Notes: generated by a model from the letters alone, not told the origin. Numbered from the stretch's first letter, positions 6,358 through 14,568 are shown. The stretch is DNA of 64,000 nt from Caulobacterales bacterium (GCA_019510435.1 JAEKKJ010000016.1:465434-529433); one strand, 5' to 3'. A program made the numbers and translations.

Positions 6358-7221
6358 GTGGAGGTCGTGGCCAATGTCGCGTCCGGCGGCGTGGGCGCCA
6401 CCGCGCCGGCCGACGCGGAGGCCATCTTCGCCGAGTTCGGCGTCGCCGCCCGCGTCCGCGCGCCTGCGGCCAGCGAGATCGAGGCCGAGCTGCGGGCCGC
6501 CGTCGCCGCCGAGCCGGACCTGCTGGTGATCCTGGCCGGGGATGGCACCGCCCGCGCCGCCGCCGAGATCGCCGGCCCGGACGGCCCGATGATCGCGCCC
6601 CTGCCCGGCGGGACCATGAACATGCTGCCCCACGCGGTCTATGGCGTGCGGCCGTGGCGCGAGGCGCTGCGCCTGGCGCTGGAGGGCGGGGTGGAGCGGC
6701 CGCTCGGCGGCGGCCATGTGGAAGGCCACCGGTTCCTGGTGGCGGCGATCCTGGGGCCGCCGGCGCTGTGGGCGCCGGCGCGGGAGGCGGCGCGCCACCG
6801 CAAGGCGCGGCTGGCGCTGGTCCGGGCCCAACGGGCGCTGCGGCGGGCGTTCACCGGCCGGCTGCGCTACAGCCTGGACGGCGGCGAGCGGGAGAAGGCC
6901 GAGGCCCTGGTCCTGATGTGCCCGATCGCCTCGAAGGTGATGCGCGACGAGGCGCCGGCGCTGGAGGCGGCCGCCCTGAACGTGCGCGGGGCCGGCGAGG
7001 CGGTGCGGCTGGGGATCAACGCCATCGTGCGCGACTGGCGTCAGGACCCGGCGGTGGAGGATCGCCCCTGTCGCGTGGCGCGGGTCTGGTCGGCCCAGGC
7101 CATCCCGGCCCTGCTGGACGGCGAGATGGTGCAGCTGTCGCCGCTGACCGAGGTGGCCTTCGAACCCAACATCTGCCGGGTGCTGGCCCTGCCGAAGGTG
7201 ACCGAGGAGCCGCCGGCGTGA
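6358..7221 (+). CDS. Diacylglycerol kinase-family lipid kinase
   Basis: 287 residues from a GTG at 6358. The DAGK catalytic core is clear: the nucleotide loop ILAGDGTARAAAEIA and the PLPGGTMNMLPHAV segment characteristic of YegS/BmrU-like kinases, with a C-terminal beta domain ending FEPNICRVLAL. The substrate is probably a lipid alcohol such as diacylglycerol, but sphingoid or other lipids are possible. No strong ribosome site or ATG is visible after the previous stop, so the start is uncertain. The stop overlaps the next gene (GTGA), suggesting co-translation with the phosphoesterase. Confidence 0.78.
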   Translation: MEVVANVASGGVGATAPADAEAIFAEFGVAARVRAPAASEIEAELRAAVAAEPDLLVILAGDGTARAAAEIAGPDGPMIAPLPGGTMNMLPHAVYGVRPWREALRLALEGGVERPLGGGHVEGHRFLVAAILGPPALWAPAREAARHRKARLALVRAQRALRRAFTGRLRYSLDGGEREKAEALVLMCPIASKVMRDEAPALEAAALNVRGAGEAVRLGINAIVRDWRQDPAVEDRPCRVARVWSAQAIPALLDGEMVQLSPLTEVAFEPNICRVLALPKVTEEPPA

Positions 7222-8012
7222 ACCTGCGCATCGCACACCTGTCGGACATCCATTTCGGCGGCGAGAACCCGGCGGCGGTCGCAGCCGCGGCGCAGCATGT
7301 GCGGACCGGCGGCTTCGACCTCACGGTGGTGTCCGGCGACCTGACCCGGTTCGGCGAGACCCGCGAGTTCGCGGCCGCCGCCGCCTGGCTGGAAGGCTTG
7401 CCGCAGCCACGGCTCGTGACGCCCGGCAACCATGACGCCCCCTACCTGGCCTGGGCCGAGCGGATCGCGACGCCCTTCCGCCGCTACGAGCGCTTCATCG
7501 GGCCGGCGCGCGGGCAGGGCTGGCGCAAGGCCGGCGCGGCGGCGCGGGCGGTGAACACCGCGCGCGGCGCCCAGCCGCGGCTCAACTGGTCCAAGGGCCA
7601 GATCGCGGCGCGGCAGGCCCGCGACGCGGCCGCCTTCTTCGAGCCGCAGGACACCCTGCGCATCGTGGTGGCGCACCATCCACTGATCGAGATGCTGGGC
7701 GGGCCGATGACGGCACGCGTGTGGGGCGGCGAGGCGGCCGCGGCGGCCTTCGCCGAGGCGCGGGTGGACCTGGTGCTGACCGGGCACATCCATGCGCCCT
7801 TCACCTGGCCCTATCCCTGCGGCGACGGCCGGACCTATGCGGTGGGGGCCGGAACCCTCTCGATCCGCGAGCGCGGCGTGCCGCCGGGCTTCAACGTGAT
7901 CGAGGTCGAGGACGGCTGCTTCCGCATCACCGCCCTCGCCTGGACGGGCTCGAAACTGGAGCCCTTCAGGACCTGGTCGCTGGATCGTCGCGTCCAGGAC
8001 CAGGCCGTCTAG
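7218..8012 (+). CDS. Calcineurin-like metallophosphoesterase
   Basis: 264 residues from a GTG at 7218 that overlaps the upstream stop; GAGGAG at 7204-7209 is the ribosome site. The metallophosphoesterase motifs appear in order: SDIHFGG near the N-terminus, VSGDLTRFGE, PGNHDAP, VAHHPLIE and TGHIHAPF, giving the dimetal site. It probably cleaves a phosphomono- or diester; the family includes cAMP phosphodiesterase-like (CpdA) and lipid-phosphate enzymes. Coupling to the lipid kinase suggests a lipid or nucleotide substrate, but this is inference. Confidence 0.85.
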   Translation: MNLRIAHLSDIHFGGENPAAVAAAAQHVRTGGFDLTVVSGDLTRFGETREFAAAAAWLEGLPQPRLVTPGNHDAPYLAWAERIATPFRRYERFIGPARGQGWRKAGAAARAVNTARGAQPRLNWSKGQIAARQARDAAAFFEPQDTLRIVVAHHPLIEMLGGPMTARVWGGEAAAAAFAEARVDLVLTGHIHAPFTWPYPCGDGRTYAVGAGTLSIRERGVPPGFNVIEVEDGCFRITALAWTGSKLEPFRTWSLDRRVQDQAV

Positions 8013-8198
8013 CTATAGCGGTCCCGAGCCGACGCCGCGGCCCCGCACCAGGTGCAGGATCAGCGAGACGACGAACAGGACCAGGAACACGAAGAACAGG
8101 ATCTTGGCGATCCCCATCGCGGCGCCGGCCACCGTGGTGAACCCGAGCACGCCGGCGATCAGGGCGACCACCAGAAAGGTCAAAGCCCAACCGAGCAT
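8013..8198 (-). CDS. DUF1328 family small membrane protein
   Basis: 61 residues with two TM helices (about 3-23 and 31-50; [20 protein letters not shown] and [20 protein letters not shown]). This is the two-helix layout of DUF1328/YtjA proteins. Function unknown; these are often stress-induced. GGAG lies about 10 nt upstream of the ATG. It is convergent with the phosphoesterase with no gap. A perfect EcfG promoter lies upstream at 8243-8267. Confidence 0.9.
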   Translation of the reverse strand: MLGWALTFLVVALIAGVLGFTTVAGAAMGIAKILFFVFLVLFVVSLILHLVRGRGVGSGPL

Positions 8199-8242
8199 GG
8201 CTACATCTCCGTTCGCAGCGGCCGTTCCGCTGCGGCGAAGGC

Positions 8243-8267
8243 AACGCTCCGGCGGGGGTGGCGTTCC
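8243..8267 (-). promoter_or_regulatory. EcfG-type promoter of the DUF1328 gene
   Basis: Minus strand GGAAC (8267-8263), a 16-nt spacer, then CGTT (8246-8243): perfect match, 45 nt upstream of the ATG at 8198. Confidence 0.8.
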
Positions 8268-8281
8268 CCGTTACTTGCCGG

Positions 8282-8680
8282 CTACTTGTCGGGCTTGCTG
8301 GCGTTGCCGGCCACGAAGGCGCTGACGATGGCGCCCACCACGGCCGGATTGCGGATCAGCACGGTGACCGCCGCGGCAGTGGCGCCGAGGGCGATCAGGG
8401 GCCGTTCCTTGGCCATGTCGATCAGCCGGTCGATCACGGAGGCGTCGGAGGCCGCGGGAACGGCCTTGCGCCTGGGGGTGACCTTGCGGGTGGCGAGCCA
8501 CGCCACGACCAGGGCCACGATGGCGAACACGCCGGCCACCACCGCCGCGCCGCCAGCCGCGCCGAGGTAGGCCTTGGCCAGGGCGTAGAGCGCGAAGGAC
8601 GCGGCCACCACGCAAACGCCCGCAGCCGTCGCCACCGCAGCGAAGGCGGCGGCGAGGTTCAGGATGCGCCGCAGGTTCAA
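8282..8680 (-). CDS. YqjE-like phage-holin-type membrane protein
   Basis: 132 residues with two TM helices in the first half (about 9-38 and 41-63), an Arg/Lys-rich loop, then a weaker hydrophobic stretch near residues 93-125. The pattern, and its place right after a YqjD-like gene, suits the Phage_holin_3_6/YqjE group. The TTG start at 8680 overlaps the stop of the upstream gene (TTGA), so the two are translationally coupled. YqjD of E. coli anchors ribosomes at the membrane in stationary phase; a matching stress role here is inference. Confidence 0.72.
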   Translation of the reverse strand: MNLRRILNLAAAFAAVATAAGVCVVAASFALYALAKAYLGAAGGAAVVAGVFAIVALVVAWLATRKVTPRRKAVPAASDASVIDRLIDMAKERPLIALGATAAAVTVLIRNPAVVGAIVSAFVAGNASKPDK

Positions 8681-8985
8681 CGCCGCGAGGCGAGCAGCAT
8701 GCCGATCAGGACGCCGACGCCCAGCGCCGCCCCCGTGGCGGCGAGCGGGCGGGCGCGGATCTGCTCGCTGGCGACGCGGGTGGCCTCGTCCAGCTGCTCG
8801 CTGGCCACGTCGGCGTAGACCCGCGACTGGTTGCGCAGCTGCTCCAGCCCCTGCTGGACCGCGGACTCGATCCGCTTCACCGCCTCGGCGATCGCCTTCT
8901 GGGCGTCGGCGCTGATCTTGGCGGCGGTGTCGTTGGCCACATCGGCCGCATCTTCAGGGGTCAACTGGCCGGCCTTGGCGGGCAT
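8677..8985 (-). CDS. ElaB/YqjD (DUF883)-like membrane-anchored protein
   Basis: 102 residues. A long amphipathic helical N-terminal part (AAKISADAQKAIAEAVKRI, then QSRVYADVASEQLDEATR) ends in one C-terminal TM helix with the family's RARPLAATGAALGVGVLIG pattern and a basic tail LLASRR. The ATG at 8985 has GGGAG upstream. A perfect EcfG promoter at 9037-9061 precedes it. ElaB/YqjD proteins are stationary-phase proteins in E. coli under RpoS, and the EcfG promoter here would be the alphaproteobacterial equivalent. Confidence 0.85.
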   Translation of the reverse strand: MPAKAGQLTPEDAADVANDTAAKISADAQKAIAEAVKRIESAVQQGLEQLRNQSRVYADVASEQLDEATRVASEQIRARPLAATGAALGVGVLIGMLLASRR

Positions 8986-9036
8986 GTCTGGATCTCCCGG
9001 TGCTCGTAGAGCCTCCCCCGCGGGAAGCTTCGCCAC

Positions 9037-9061
9037 AACGCAGCGCAACATAGGTTGTTCC
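9037..9061 (-). promoter_or_regulatory. EcfG-type promoter of the yqjD-yqjE-like operon
   Basis: Minus strand GGAAC (9061-9057), a 16-nt spacer, then CGTT (9040-9037): perfect match, about 50 nt upstream of the ATG at 8985. Confidence 0.82.
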
Positions 9062-9148
9062 CACAAGGGCCGCAAAGGGGCCATGACATTGCGCAATGCT
9101 CGATTGCCTGTTGTCGCCCGCCTTCGCGACGTTTCTTATGTTGACCGA

Positions 9149-10561
9149 ATGACGCGCGAGTTGGGTCGCAGCACCGATCGTGAGCGCCTGGAGCTCGCCC
9201 TCCAGCTCGGCCACCTCGCCGAGTTCGAGCTGGACCTCGCACGCGACGTGCTGATCGTCAGCGAGCGGCTGTCGGAACTCATCGGCCTGCCGGTCGGCGA
9301 GATGCCCGCGCAGGGCGGCCGCGCCCTCGACCGGCTGATCCATCCCGACGATGTGGAGATGGTCCGGGCCGACCAGGCGGCGCACCTGAAGCGCACCGAC
9401 GTGGTCGAGCGCCGCTACCGCCTGATCCGGCCGGACAATGGCCGCGTGCTCTGGCTCCGTTCCGCCAGCCGGGTGATCCGCGACCCCGCCGGGCAGCCGC
9501 AGCGGGTCAGCGGCGTGGTCGAGGACGTCAGCCAGCACCACCTGGAGGAAGACCAGCGCGCCCAGCTGATGGCCGAGCTGGACCACCGGGTGAAGAACGT
9601 GCTGGCCGCGGTCCAGGCCCTGGCCGCCCAGACCGCCAAGCGCACCACCTCCCTGGACAGCTTCCTGGCCACCTTCAGCGGACGGCTGAAGTCCATGGCC
9701 TCGGCCAACGAGCTGCTGACCGCCGCCCGCTGGCGGGGCGCGGCCATCGATCATCTGGCCGCGGCCGAGCTGGGCCCCATCGCGCCCGGCCAGGCCAGCT
9801 GGGAAGGGCCGGATCTGTTCCTCACGCCGCGCGCCGCCAACGCCCTGTCGCTGGCGCTGCACGAGCTGGCCGCCAACGCCGCCAAGTTCGGAGCTCTGTC
9901 GGTGGACACCGGCCACGTGGCGGTGCGCTGGTCGGCCCTGCCGGCCGGCGGCTTCCAGCTGACGTGGCAAGAGAGCGGCGGGCCCAAGGTCAGCGCGCCG
10001 GCGCGGGCGGGCTTCGGCTCGACCCTGCTGGCCCAGGTCACCGGACGCGAGCTGAACGGCGAGACCGAGGTGGACTACAAGCCCGCCGGCGTCCAGGTGC
10101 GGCTACGCGCCGGGCCCCAGGCCCTGGCCGACCGGCCGGAGGTGATGCCCGAGGCGCCGGCGCCGCGGATGACCGAGACGGTCTCCACGTCCAGCGGCCC
10201 GGCCAGCCTCAAGGGCGCGCGGGTGCTGATCGTCGAGGACGCGGTGCTGCTGGCCCTGGAGCTGGAGACAGGCCTCTCGGAGGCGGGGGCGGAGGTGGTC
10301 GGCCCCGCCTATGAGCTGGAAGAGGCCATGGCCCTGCTCGACCGGCCCATCGACGCGGCCGTGCTGGACGCCAACCTCAACGGCCGCTCGGTCGCGCCGG
10401 TGGCCGAGGTGCTGAGCCAGCGCAAGATCCCGTTCGTGTTCGCCACCGGCTATGGCGAGACCGGGGGCGCGCCGGGCGGCTTCGAAGCGCCGGTGATCCG
10501 CAAGCCTTACGATGTCACGCAGGTCGCCGCCGCCGTCGCCGCCCTGCTCGCCGACCAGTAA
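9149..10561 (+). CDS. PAS-HWE histidine kinase with C-terminal receiver
   Basis: 470 residues, no TM segment, so cytoplasmic. A PAS_3-like sensor (about 15-130) is followed by an HWE kinase core: LDHRVKN with phosphoacceptor H146, N-box HELAANAAKFGAL (238-250) and the defining WQE at 273-275. A receiver occupies 356-468 with IVED (361-364), phosphoacceptor D407 and K452 in IRKPYD. HWE kinases feed or tune the PhyR relay in several alphaproteobacteria, and this gene lies in the GSR island. The receiver could act as a phosphate sink. The start is uncertain: an in-frame ATG at 9083 has a better AAAGGGG. Confidence 0.88.
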   Translation: MTRELGRSTDRERLELALQLGHLAEFELDLARDVLIVSERLSELIGLPVGEMPAQGGRALDRLIHPDDVEMVRADQAAHLKRTDVVERRYRLIRPDNGRVLWLRSASRVIRDPAGQPQRVSGVVEDVSQHHLEEDQRAQLMAELDHRVKNVLAAVQALAAQTAKRTTSLDSFLATFSGRLKSMASANELLTAARWRGAAIDHLAAAELGPIAPGQASWEGPDLFLTPRAANALSLALHELAANAAKFGALSVDTGHVAVRWSALPAGGFQLTWQESGGPKVSAPARAGFGSTLLAQVTGRELNGETEVDYKPAGVQVRLRAGPQALADRPEVMPEAPAPRMTETVSTSSGPASLKGARVLIVEDAVLLALELETGLSEAGAEVVGPAYELEEAMALLDRPIDAAVLDANLNGRSVAPVAEVLSQRKIPFVFATGYGETGGAPGGFEAPVIRKPYDVTQVAAAVAALLADQ

Positions 10562-10600
10562 CCATGCATAGCGGCGCAATGCCGCGCGACGACCGCCCGC

Positions 10601-10647
10601 TGAGACAAGGCGCCACCTCTGCAATTGGGCGGCGGGGCCTTATCTCA
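10601..10647. repeat. Inverted repeat in the 298-nt gap after the kinase gene
   Basis: Arms TGAGACAAGGCGCC (10601-10614) and GGGGCCTTATCTCA (10634-10647) pair with two mismatches around a 19-nt loop. With the terminator at 10737-10771 this could be a structured RNA. Otherwise the gap 10562-10859 shows no convincing ORF. Confidence 0.55.
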
Positions 10648-10736
10648 GGTCCCACGAGGGCCCGCGGAGGTGTCGCGGGGGCCGGACCGGCGGCCATGGG
10701 ATCTCGCCCGGAAGCAGGCGACCCGACTTCCACAGG

Positions 10737-10771
10737 GGGTCCGCGGCACAGTCGCGGGCCCTTTCGTTTTT
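10737..10771 (+). terminator. Intrinsic terminator in the 10.6-10.8 kb gap
   Basis: GGGTCCGCG (10737-10745) pairs with CGCGGGCCC (10753-10761), with one G-T wobble, followed by TTTCGTTTTT (10762-10771). It may end the kinase transcript or a short RNA covering 10601-10760. Confidence 0.7.
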
Positions 10772-10859
10772 GGGGCCGGCCTCCGGAAAAATCCTCGACC
10801 CTTCGATCCGTTTGCGCCCGCCGAGGCGTCCCTGGTGTGTCCGATAAAGGAGACACCCC

Positions 10860-11165
10860 ATGTCCGACGCACCGATCGTCCTGATCAACATGCTGAAGGC
10901 CCAACCGGGCAAGCAGGCCGCGCTGCTGGCGCTCCTGCAGGAGAACACCGAGACGGTGATCCGCACCCTTCCCGGCTGGAAGACCACCCGCCTGATCGCG
11001 GCCAACGATGGCGACGGGGTGGTGATCTACTCCGAGTGGGACACCGCCGCGGCCGTCGAGGCGATGCGCGGCGATGCGCGCATGCAGGCCTATTTCCCGA
11101 AGATCAGCGCGCTGGCGAGCCTGGAGTCGATGGCCGGCCCGGCGGTGTTCAGCGAAGCCCGCTGA
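10860..11165 (+). CDS. Antibiotic biosynthesis monooxygenase (ABM) domain protein
   Basis: 101 residues, a single ABM (dimeric alpha-beta barrel) domain: VLINMLKAQPGKQAALLALL, then PGWKTTRLIAA and VVIYSEWDTAAAVEAM. Such proteins are small cofactor-free oxygenases or ligand-binding proteins acting on quinones or similar aromatics. AAAGGAG lies 8 nt upstream of the ATG. It heads a co-directional set (EthD protein, esterase, ECF sigma factor; gaps 16, 59 and 9 nt), so it may be a target of that sigma factor. Confidence 0.8.
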   Translation: MSDAPIVLINMLKAQPGKQAALLALLQENTETVIRTLPGWKTTRLIAANDGDGVVIYSEWDTAAAVEAMRGDARMQAYFPKISALASLESMAGPAVFSEAR

Positions 11166-11181
11166 GGGAGGGTAAGCCGCC

Positions 11182-11496
11182 ATGGCCCGCATGCTCGTGA
11201 TCTACCGCACCCCCAACAACGTCGAGGCGTTCGATCGGCACTACTTCGATGTCCACGTGCCCCTGGCCAAGCAGCTGCCAGGGCTCAGGAAATACGAACT
11301 CAGCGACGGCCCGATCGCAACGCCCGCCGGCGCCACGGATGTCCACCGGATCGGGATCCTGCACTTCGACGACCTGGCCGCGATCGAGACCGCCTTCGCC
11401 AGCCCGGAGGGCCTGATGGCGGCGGCGGACCGGCGGCTCTTCGCGCCGGACTACACAGGCGTGCAGATGTTCCTGTTCAACGACCGGGAAGTCTAG
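11182..11496 (+). CDS. EthD family protein
   Basis: 104 residues of the EthD dimeric alpha-beta barrel type: MLVIYRTPNNVEAFDRHYFD-VHVPLAKQLPGLRKYEL is the family N-terminal signature (strand, Pro, F-xx-YY, H-x-PL). The first member of the family, in Rhodococcus, supports an ether-degrading P450; other members are of unknown role. It follows the ABM gene by 16 nt with GAGGG upstream. Two small alpha-beta barrel proteins in tandem suggest a shared small-molecule oxidation step, which is inference. Confidence 0.8.
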   Translation: MARMLVIYRTPNNVEAFDRHYFDVHVPLAKQLPGLRKYELSDGPIATPAGATDVHRIGILHFDDLAAIETAFASPEGLMAAADRRLFAPDYTGVQMFLFNDREV

Positions 11497-11555
11497 GTCC
11501 GGCCGCCGCGGCGCGGCTCGCCAAGACCCTGGAACCCCTCCAAGAAGGATCGAAG

Positions 11556-12443
11556 ATGTCGATTTGCAAAGCCGCCTTCGTGCTGGTCCACGGCGCCTGG
11601 CACAACCGCTGGGCCTGGCACAAGGTCGCGCAAGTCCTGGAATCGCAGGGCTTCGCGGCCCTGGCCCTCGACCTGCCCGGGGCCGGCGCGAACGCGATCG
11701 CGCCAAGCTCGCTGGCCGCCCAGCCGTTCGACGCCGCCGCCTTTGCCGCCGAGCCCTCGCCCATGGCCGGCGTGACCCAGGACGAGCGGACGCAGGCGGT
11801 GGTCGCCCTGGTGAAGGAGGCCGCGTCGCTCAGCGACGGCAAGGTCGTCCTGGTGGGCCATTCCGCCGGCGGCATGACCGTCTCTGCGGTGGCGGAGCAG
11901 GTTCCGAACCTGCTTCACGCCGTGGTCTATCTCGCCGGGTTCCTCGTCCCGCCCGGCATGCCGCTGCTGGCGATGCTGCAGCACGAATCGATGTCGTCGG
12001 CCCTGTCGCCGGCGCTGTTCATCGGCGACCCCACCGAGATCGGCGCGACGCGTATCCATGCCGGCTCGACGGACCCGGCCTACAGGTCGCGGCTCAAGGC
12101 CGCGTTCTACGGCGACCTCAGCGACGCCGAGTTCGCCCTGGCCGCGACGCAGCTGCATTGCGACGAGTCGAACGCCGGCGCCTTGGCCCCATCGGAGATC
12201 ACGCCCGGCCGGTTCGGCAGCGTTCCGCGGCACTACATCCGCTGCACGCAGGACTGCGCGATCCCCTTGTCCGGCCAGGATCACATGATCGCCGCCGTCG
12301 ACGCCGCAATCGGCGGCAAGACGACGACACACACGCTGGACAGCAGCCACTCCCCGTTCCTGTCGCAGCCGGACGCCCTGTCGAAAATCCTCATCGACAT
12401 CGCCGCCCGGTCCCAGGTCCGACAGGGTGCGGAGGCGATGTAG
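11556..12443 (+). CDS. Alpha/beta hydrolase, esterase type
   Basis: 295 residues. The alpha/beta fold is shown by FVLVHGAWHNRWAW (8-21, oxyanion loop), nucleophile elbow VGHSAGG with S103, and a late DSSHSPFLS segment carrying the catalytic His. The segment HYIRCTQDCAIP (before the Asp) resembles plant-type methylesterase/hydroxynitrile lyase relatives, as do many bacterial salicylyl or acyl ester hydrolases. No signal peptide is seen. It lies in the ABM-EthD-ECF operon; the substrate is unknown. Confidence 0.83.
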   Translation: MSICKAAFVLVHGAWHNRWAWHKVAQVLESQGFAALALDLPGAGANAIAPSSLAAQPFDAAAFAAEPSPMAGVTQDERTQAVVALVKEAASLSDGKVVLVGHSAGGMTVSAVAEQVPNLLHAVVYLAGFLVPPGMPLLAMLQHESMSSALSPALFIGDPTEIGATRIHAGSTDPAYRSRLKAAFYGDLSDAEFALAATQLHCDESNAGALAPSEITPGRFGSVPRHYIRCTQDCAIPLSGQDHMIAAVDAAIGGKTTTHTLDSSHSPFLSQPDALSKILIDIAARSQVRQGAEAM

Positions 12444-12452
12444 GCTCGCGGC

Positions 12453-13310
12453 ATGGACACGGACGGGTTCGAGGATCGGCTGAACGCGCTGCGGCCGCGG
12501 CTGCATCGCTACTGCGCGCGCATGACCGGATCGGCGGTCCACGGCGAGGACATGCTGCAGGACACCCTGGTCAAGGCGCTGCACGCCCGGGACCGGGGCG
12601 CGGCGGTGGACAACCTCGAAGGCTGGCTGTTCCGCATCGCCCACAATACGTGCCTGGATTTCCTGCGCGCCAGGGCGCGGACCACGGTGGTCGCGCTCAC
12701 GGACGACATGCGGGCGGCGGCGCTGCCCGAGGCGGACCTCGTGGCGATCGGTTTCCAGACCTTCCTGCGGCTGCCGGAACTTCAACGCTGCGCCGTGATC
12801 CTCAAGGATGTCCTGGGCCATTCGGTCGAGGAGATCGCGGGCGTCGCTGGCTGCTCCGTTGCAGCGGCCAAGTCGGCGCTGCAGCGCGGTCGCGCCGGGT
12901 TGCGCCAGCTTGCCCAGGCGCCCGAGGATGCGCGCCTGCCCCTGATGTCCGACGCGGACCGGCGCAAGATCGCCGCCTTCGTCGACCTGTTCCGCAGCGG
13001 CGATTTCGATGCGATCCGCGCGCTGCTGGCCGAGGACGTGAAGCTCGAGCTGGTGAACCGGCTCCAGCTGCAAGGCCGGGATCGGATCGGCCTTTACTTC
13101 ACGCGCTACGCCGAGGTGACGAAGTGGCGCTTCGCGCTCGGGGCCGTCGAAGGGCGGCCGGCGATGCTGGTGTTCGACGGCGATGGCGCCATGGAAGCGC
13201 CGGCGCACTTCGTGCTGGTCGACTGGTCGCAAGGCCGGATCGCTGCGATCCGCGACTTCCTGTTCGCGCCCTATGTGCTGGAGGGCATCGAATGGGTGCG
13301 GCTGGGCTAG
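12453..13310 (+). CDS. ECF sigma factor with C-terminal SnoaL-like domain
   Basis: 285 residues. The N-terminal part has sigma region 2 (HGEDMLQDTLVKALHA, WLFRIAHNTCLDFLRAR) and region 4 (LPELQRCAVILKDVLGHSVEEI and GCSVAAAKSALQRGRAGL). Residues from about 165 form a SnoaL-like (NTF2-fold) domain (FVDLFRSGDFDAIRALLAEDV ... DFLFAPYVLEGIEWV). ECF groups such as ECF41 and ECF56 have such tails, which replace a separate anti-sigma factor and regulate activity in cis. The gene lies 9 nt after the esterase; its likely targets are the three upstream enzyme genes. Confidence 0.85.
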   Translation: MDTDGFEDRLNALRPRLHRYCARMTGSAVHGEDMLQDTLVKALHARDRGAAVDNLEGWLFRIAHNTCLDFLRARARTTVVALTDDMRAAALPEADLVAIGFQTFLRLPELQRCAVILKDVLGHSVEEIAGVAGCSVAAAKSALQRGRAGLRQLAQAPEDARLPLMSDADRRKIAAFVDLFRSGDFDAIRALLAEDVKLELVNRLQLQGRDRIGLYFTRYAEVTKWRFALGAVEGRPAMLVFDGDGAMEAPAHFVLVDWSQGRIAAIRDFLFAPYVLEGIEWVRLG

Positions 13311-13329
13311 GCGCGGAGCCCGAGACCGA

Positions 13330-14568
13330 TCAGACGACGCCCCGCTCGCGCAGCGCCGCCAGCCGTGCGGCATCCACACCGCAGCGGGCGCTGAGCACCT
13401 CGGCGGTGTGCTCGCCCAGGGCGGGCCCGGGCCAGCGCACCTTGCCGGGGGTGGCGGAAAGCTTGGGGAAGGCGTTCTGCATGCGCACCGGGCCGAACAC
13501 CGGGTGGTCCACCGAGACGATGGCCTCGCGGGCGGCGAACTGAGGATCTTCCAGCATGTCCGGCGCACGGAAGACGCGGCTGGCCGGCACGCCCTGGGCC
13601 TGCAGCAGGGCCAGGAGGTCGGGAAGCTCGAAGCTCGAGGTCCAGTCGGCGATGATGGCGTCCAGCTCATGCTGGTTCGCGCCCCGGGCCGCATGGGTGG
13701 CGAACTTCGGGTCGCTCTTCAGGTCCGGCCGCCCCATGGCCTCGGTCAGGCGCGCATAGACGTTGTCGCCGTTGCCGCCGATCAGGATCATCTCGCCATT
13801 AGCGCAAGGATAGGCGTTGGACGGCGCGATCCCCGGCAGGATGGAGCCGGAGCGCTCGCGGACATAGCCGGTCAGGTCGAACTCGGTGACCAGGTTCTCC
13901 ATCACCGCCAGCACGCTCTCGTAGAGCGCGGCGTCGATCACCTGGCCCAGGCCCGTTCGCTCGCGATGGTGCAGGGCCATCAGGATCCCCATCACCGCAT
14001 GCATGGCCGCCAGGCTGTCGCCGATGGAGATGCCGGCGCGCGCCGGCGGGCGGTCGGGCTCGCCGGTGACGTGGCGCAGGCCGCCCATGGCCTCGCCGAT
14101 CAGGCCGTAGCCGACGCGCTGGGCGTAGGGCCCGGTCTGGCCGAAGCCGGACACCCGGGCCATGATCAGGCGCGGGTTGATGGCCGACAGGGCCTCGTAC
14201 GACAGGCCCCACTTTTCCAGGGCGCCCGGCCGGAAGTTCTCCACCAGGATGTCGGCGCCGGCGATCAGCTGGCGGGCCAGGGCCTGGCCTTCCGGCTGGC
14301 GCAGGTCCAGGCCCACGGACTTCTTGTTGCGCCCGATCACCGGCCACCAGGGCGACTGGCCCTTGGGCAGGCTGCGACCCCACTGGCGCATGGGATCGCC
14401 GGTGCGCGGGTCCTCGACCTTGATCACCTCCGCGCCGAAGTCGCCCAGGATCTGGCCGCAGAACGGGCCGGCGATCAGGGTGCCCATCTCCACGACCACG
14501 AGGTCGGCGAGCGGTCCCTGGGCCGGCGTTGGCTTGGGGGCGGGCGTGACGGGAGACGCATCGGTCAT
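13330..14568 (-). CDS. CaiB/BaiF (class III) CoA-transferase
   Basis: 412 residues. Family III features are VVEMGTLIAGPFCGQILGDFGAEVIKVE near the N-terminus, then RNKKSVGLDLRQPEG, ADILVENFRPGALEKWGL, and the catalytic Asp in AGISIGDSLAAMHAVMGIL. It moves CoA between carboxylic acids. The ATG at 14568 is preceded closely by GGAGG; the longer ORF to 14643 lacks support. It stands alone, convergent with the ECF gene and divergent from the caspase gene, so the substrate cannot be read from context. Confidence 0.88.
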   Translation of the reverse strand: MTDASPVTPAPKPTPAQGPLADLVVVEMGTLIAGPFCGQILGDFGAEVIKVEDPRTGDPMRQWGRSLPKGQSPWWPVIGRNKKSVGLDLRQPEGQALARQLIAGADILVENFRPGALEKWGLSYEALSAINPRLIMARVSGFGQTGPYAQRVGYGLIGEAMGGLRHVTGEPDRPPARAGISIGDSLAAMHAVMGILMALHHRERTGLGQVIDAALYESVLAVMENLVTEFDLTGYVRERSGSILPGIAPSNAYPCANGEMILIGGNGDNVYARLTEAMGRPDLKSDPKFATHAARGANQHELDAIIADWTSSFELPDLLALLQAQGVPASRVFRAPDMLEDPQFAAREAIVSVDHPVFGPVRMQNAFPKLSATPGKVRWPGPALGEHTAEVLSARCGVDAARLAALRERGVV

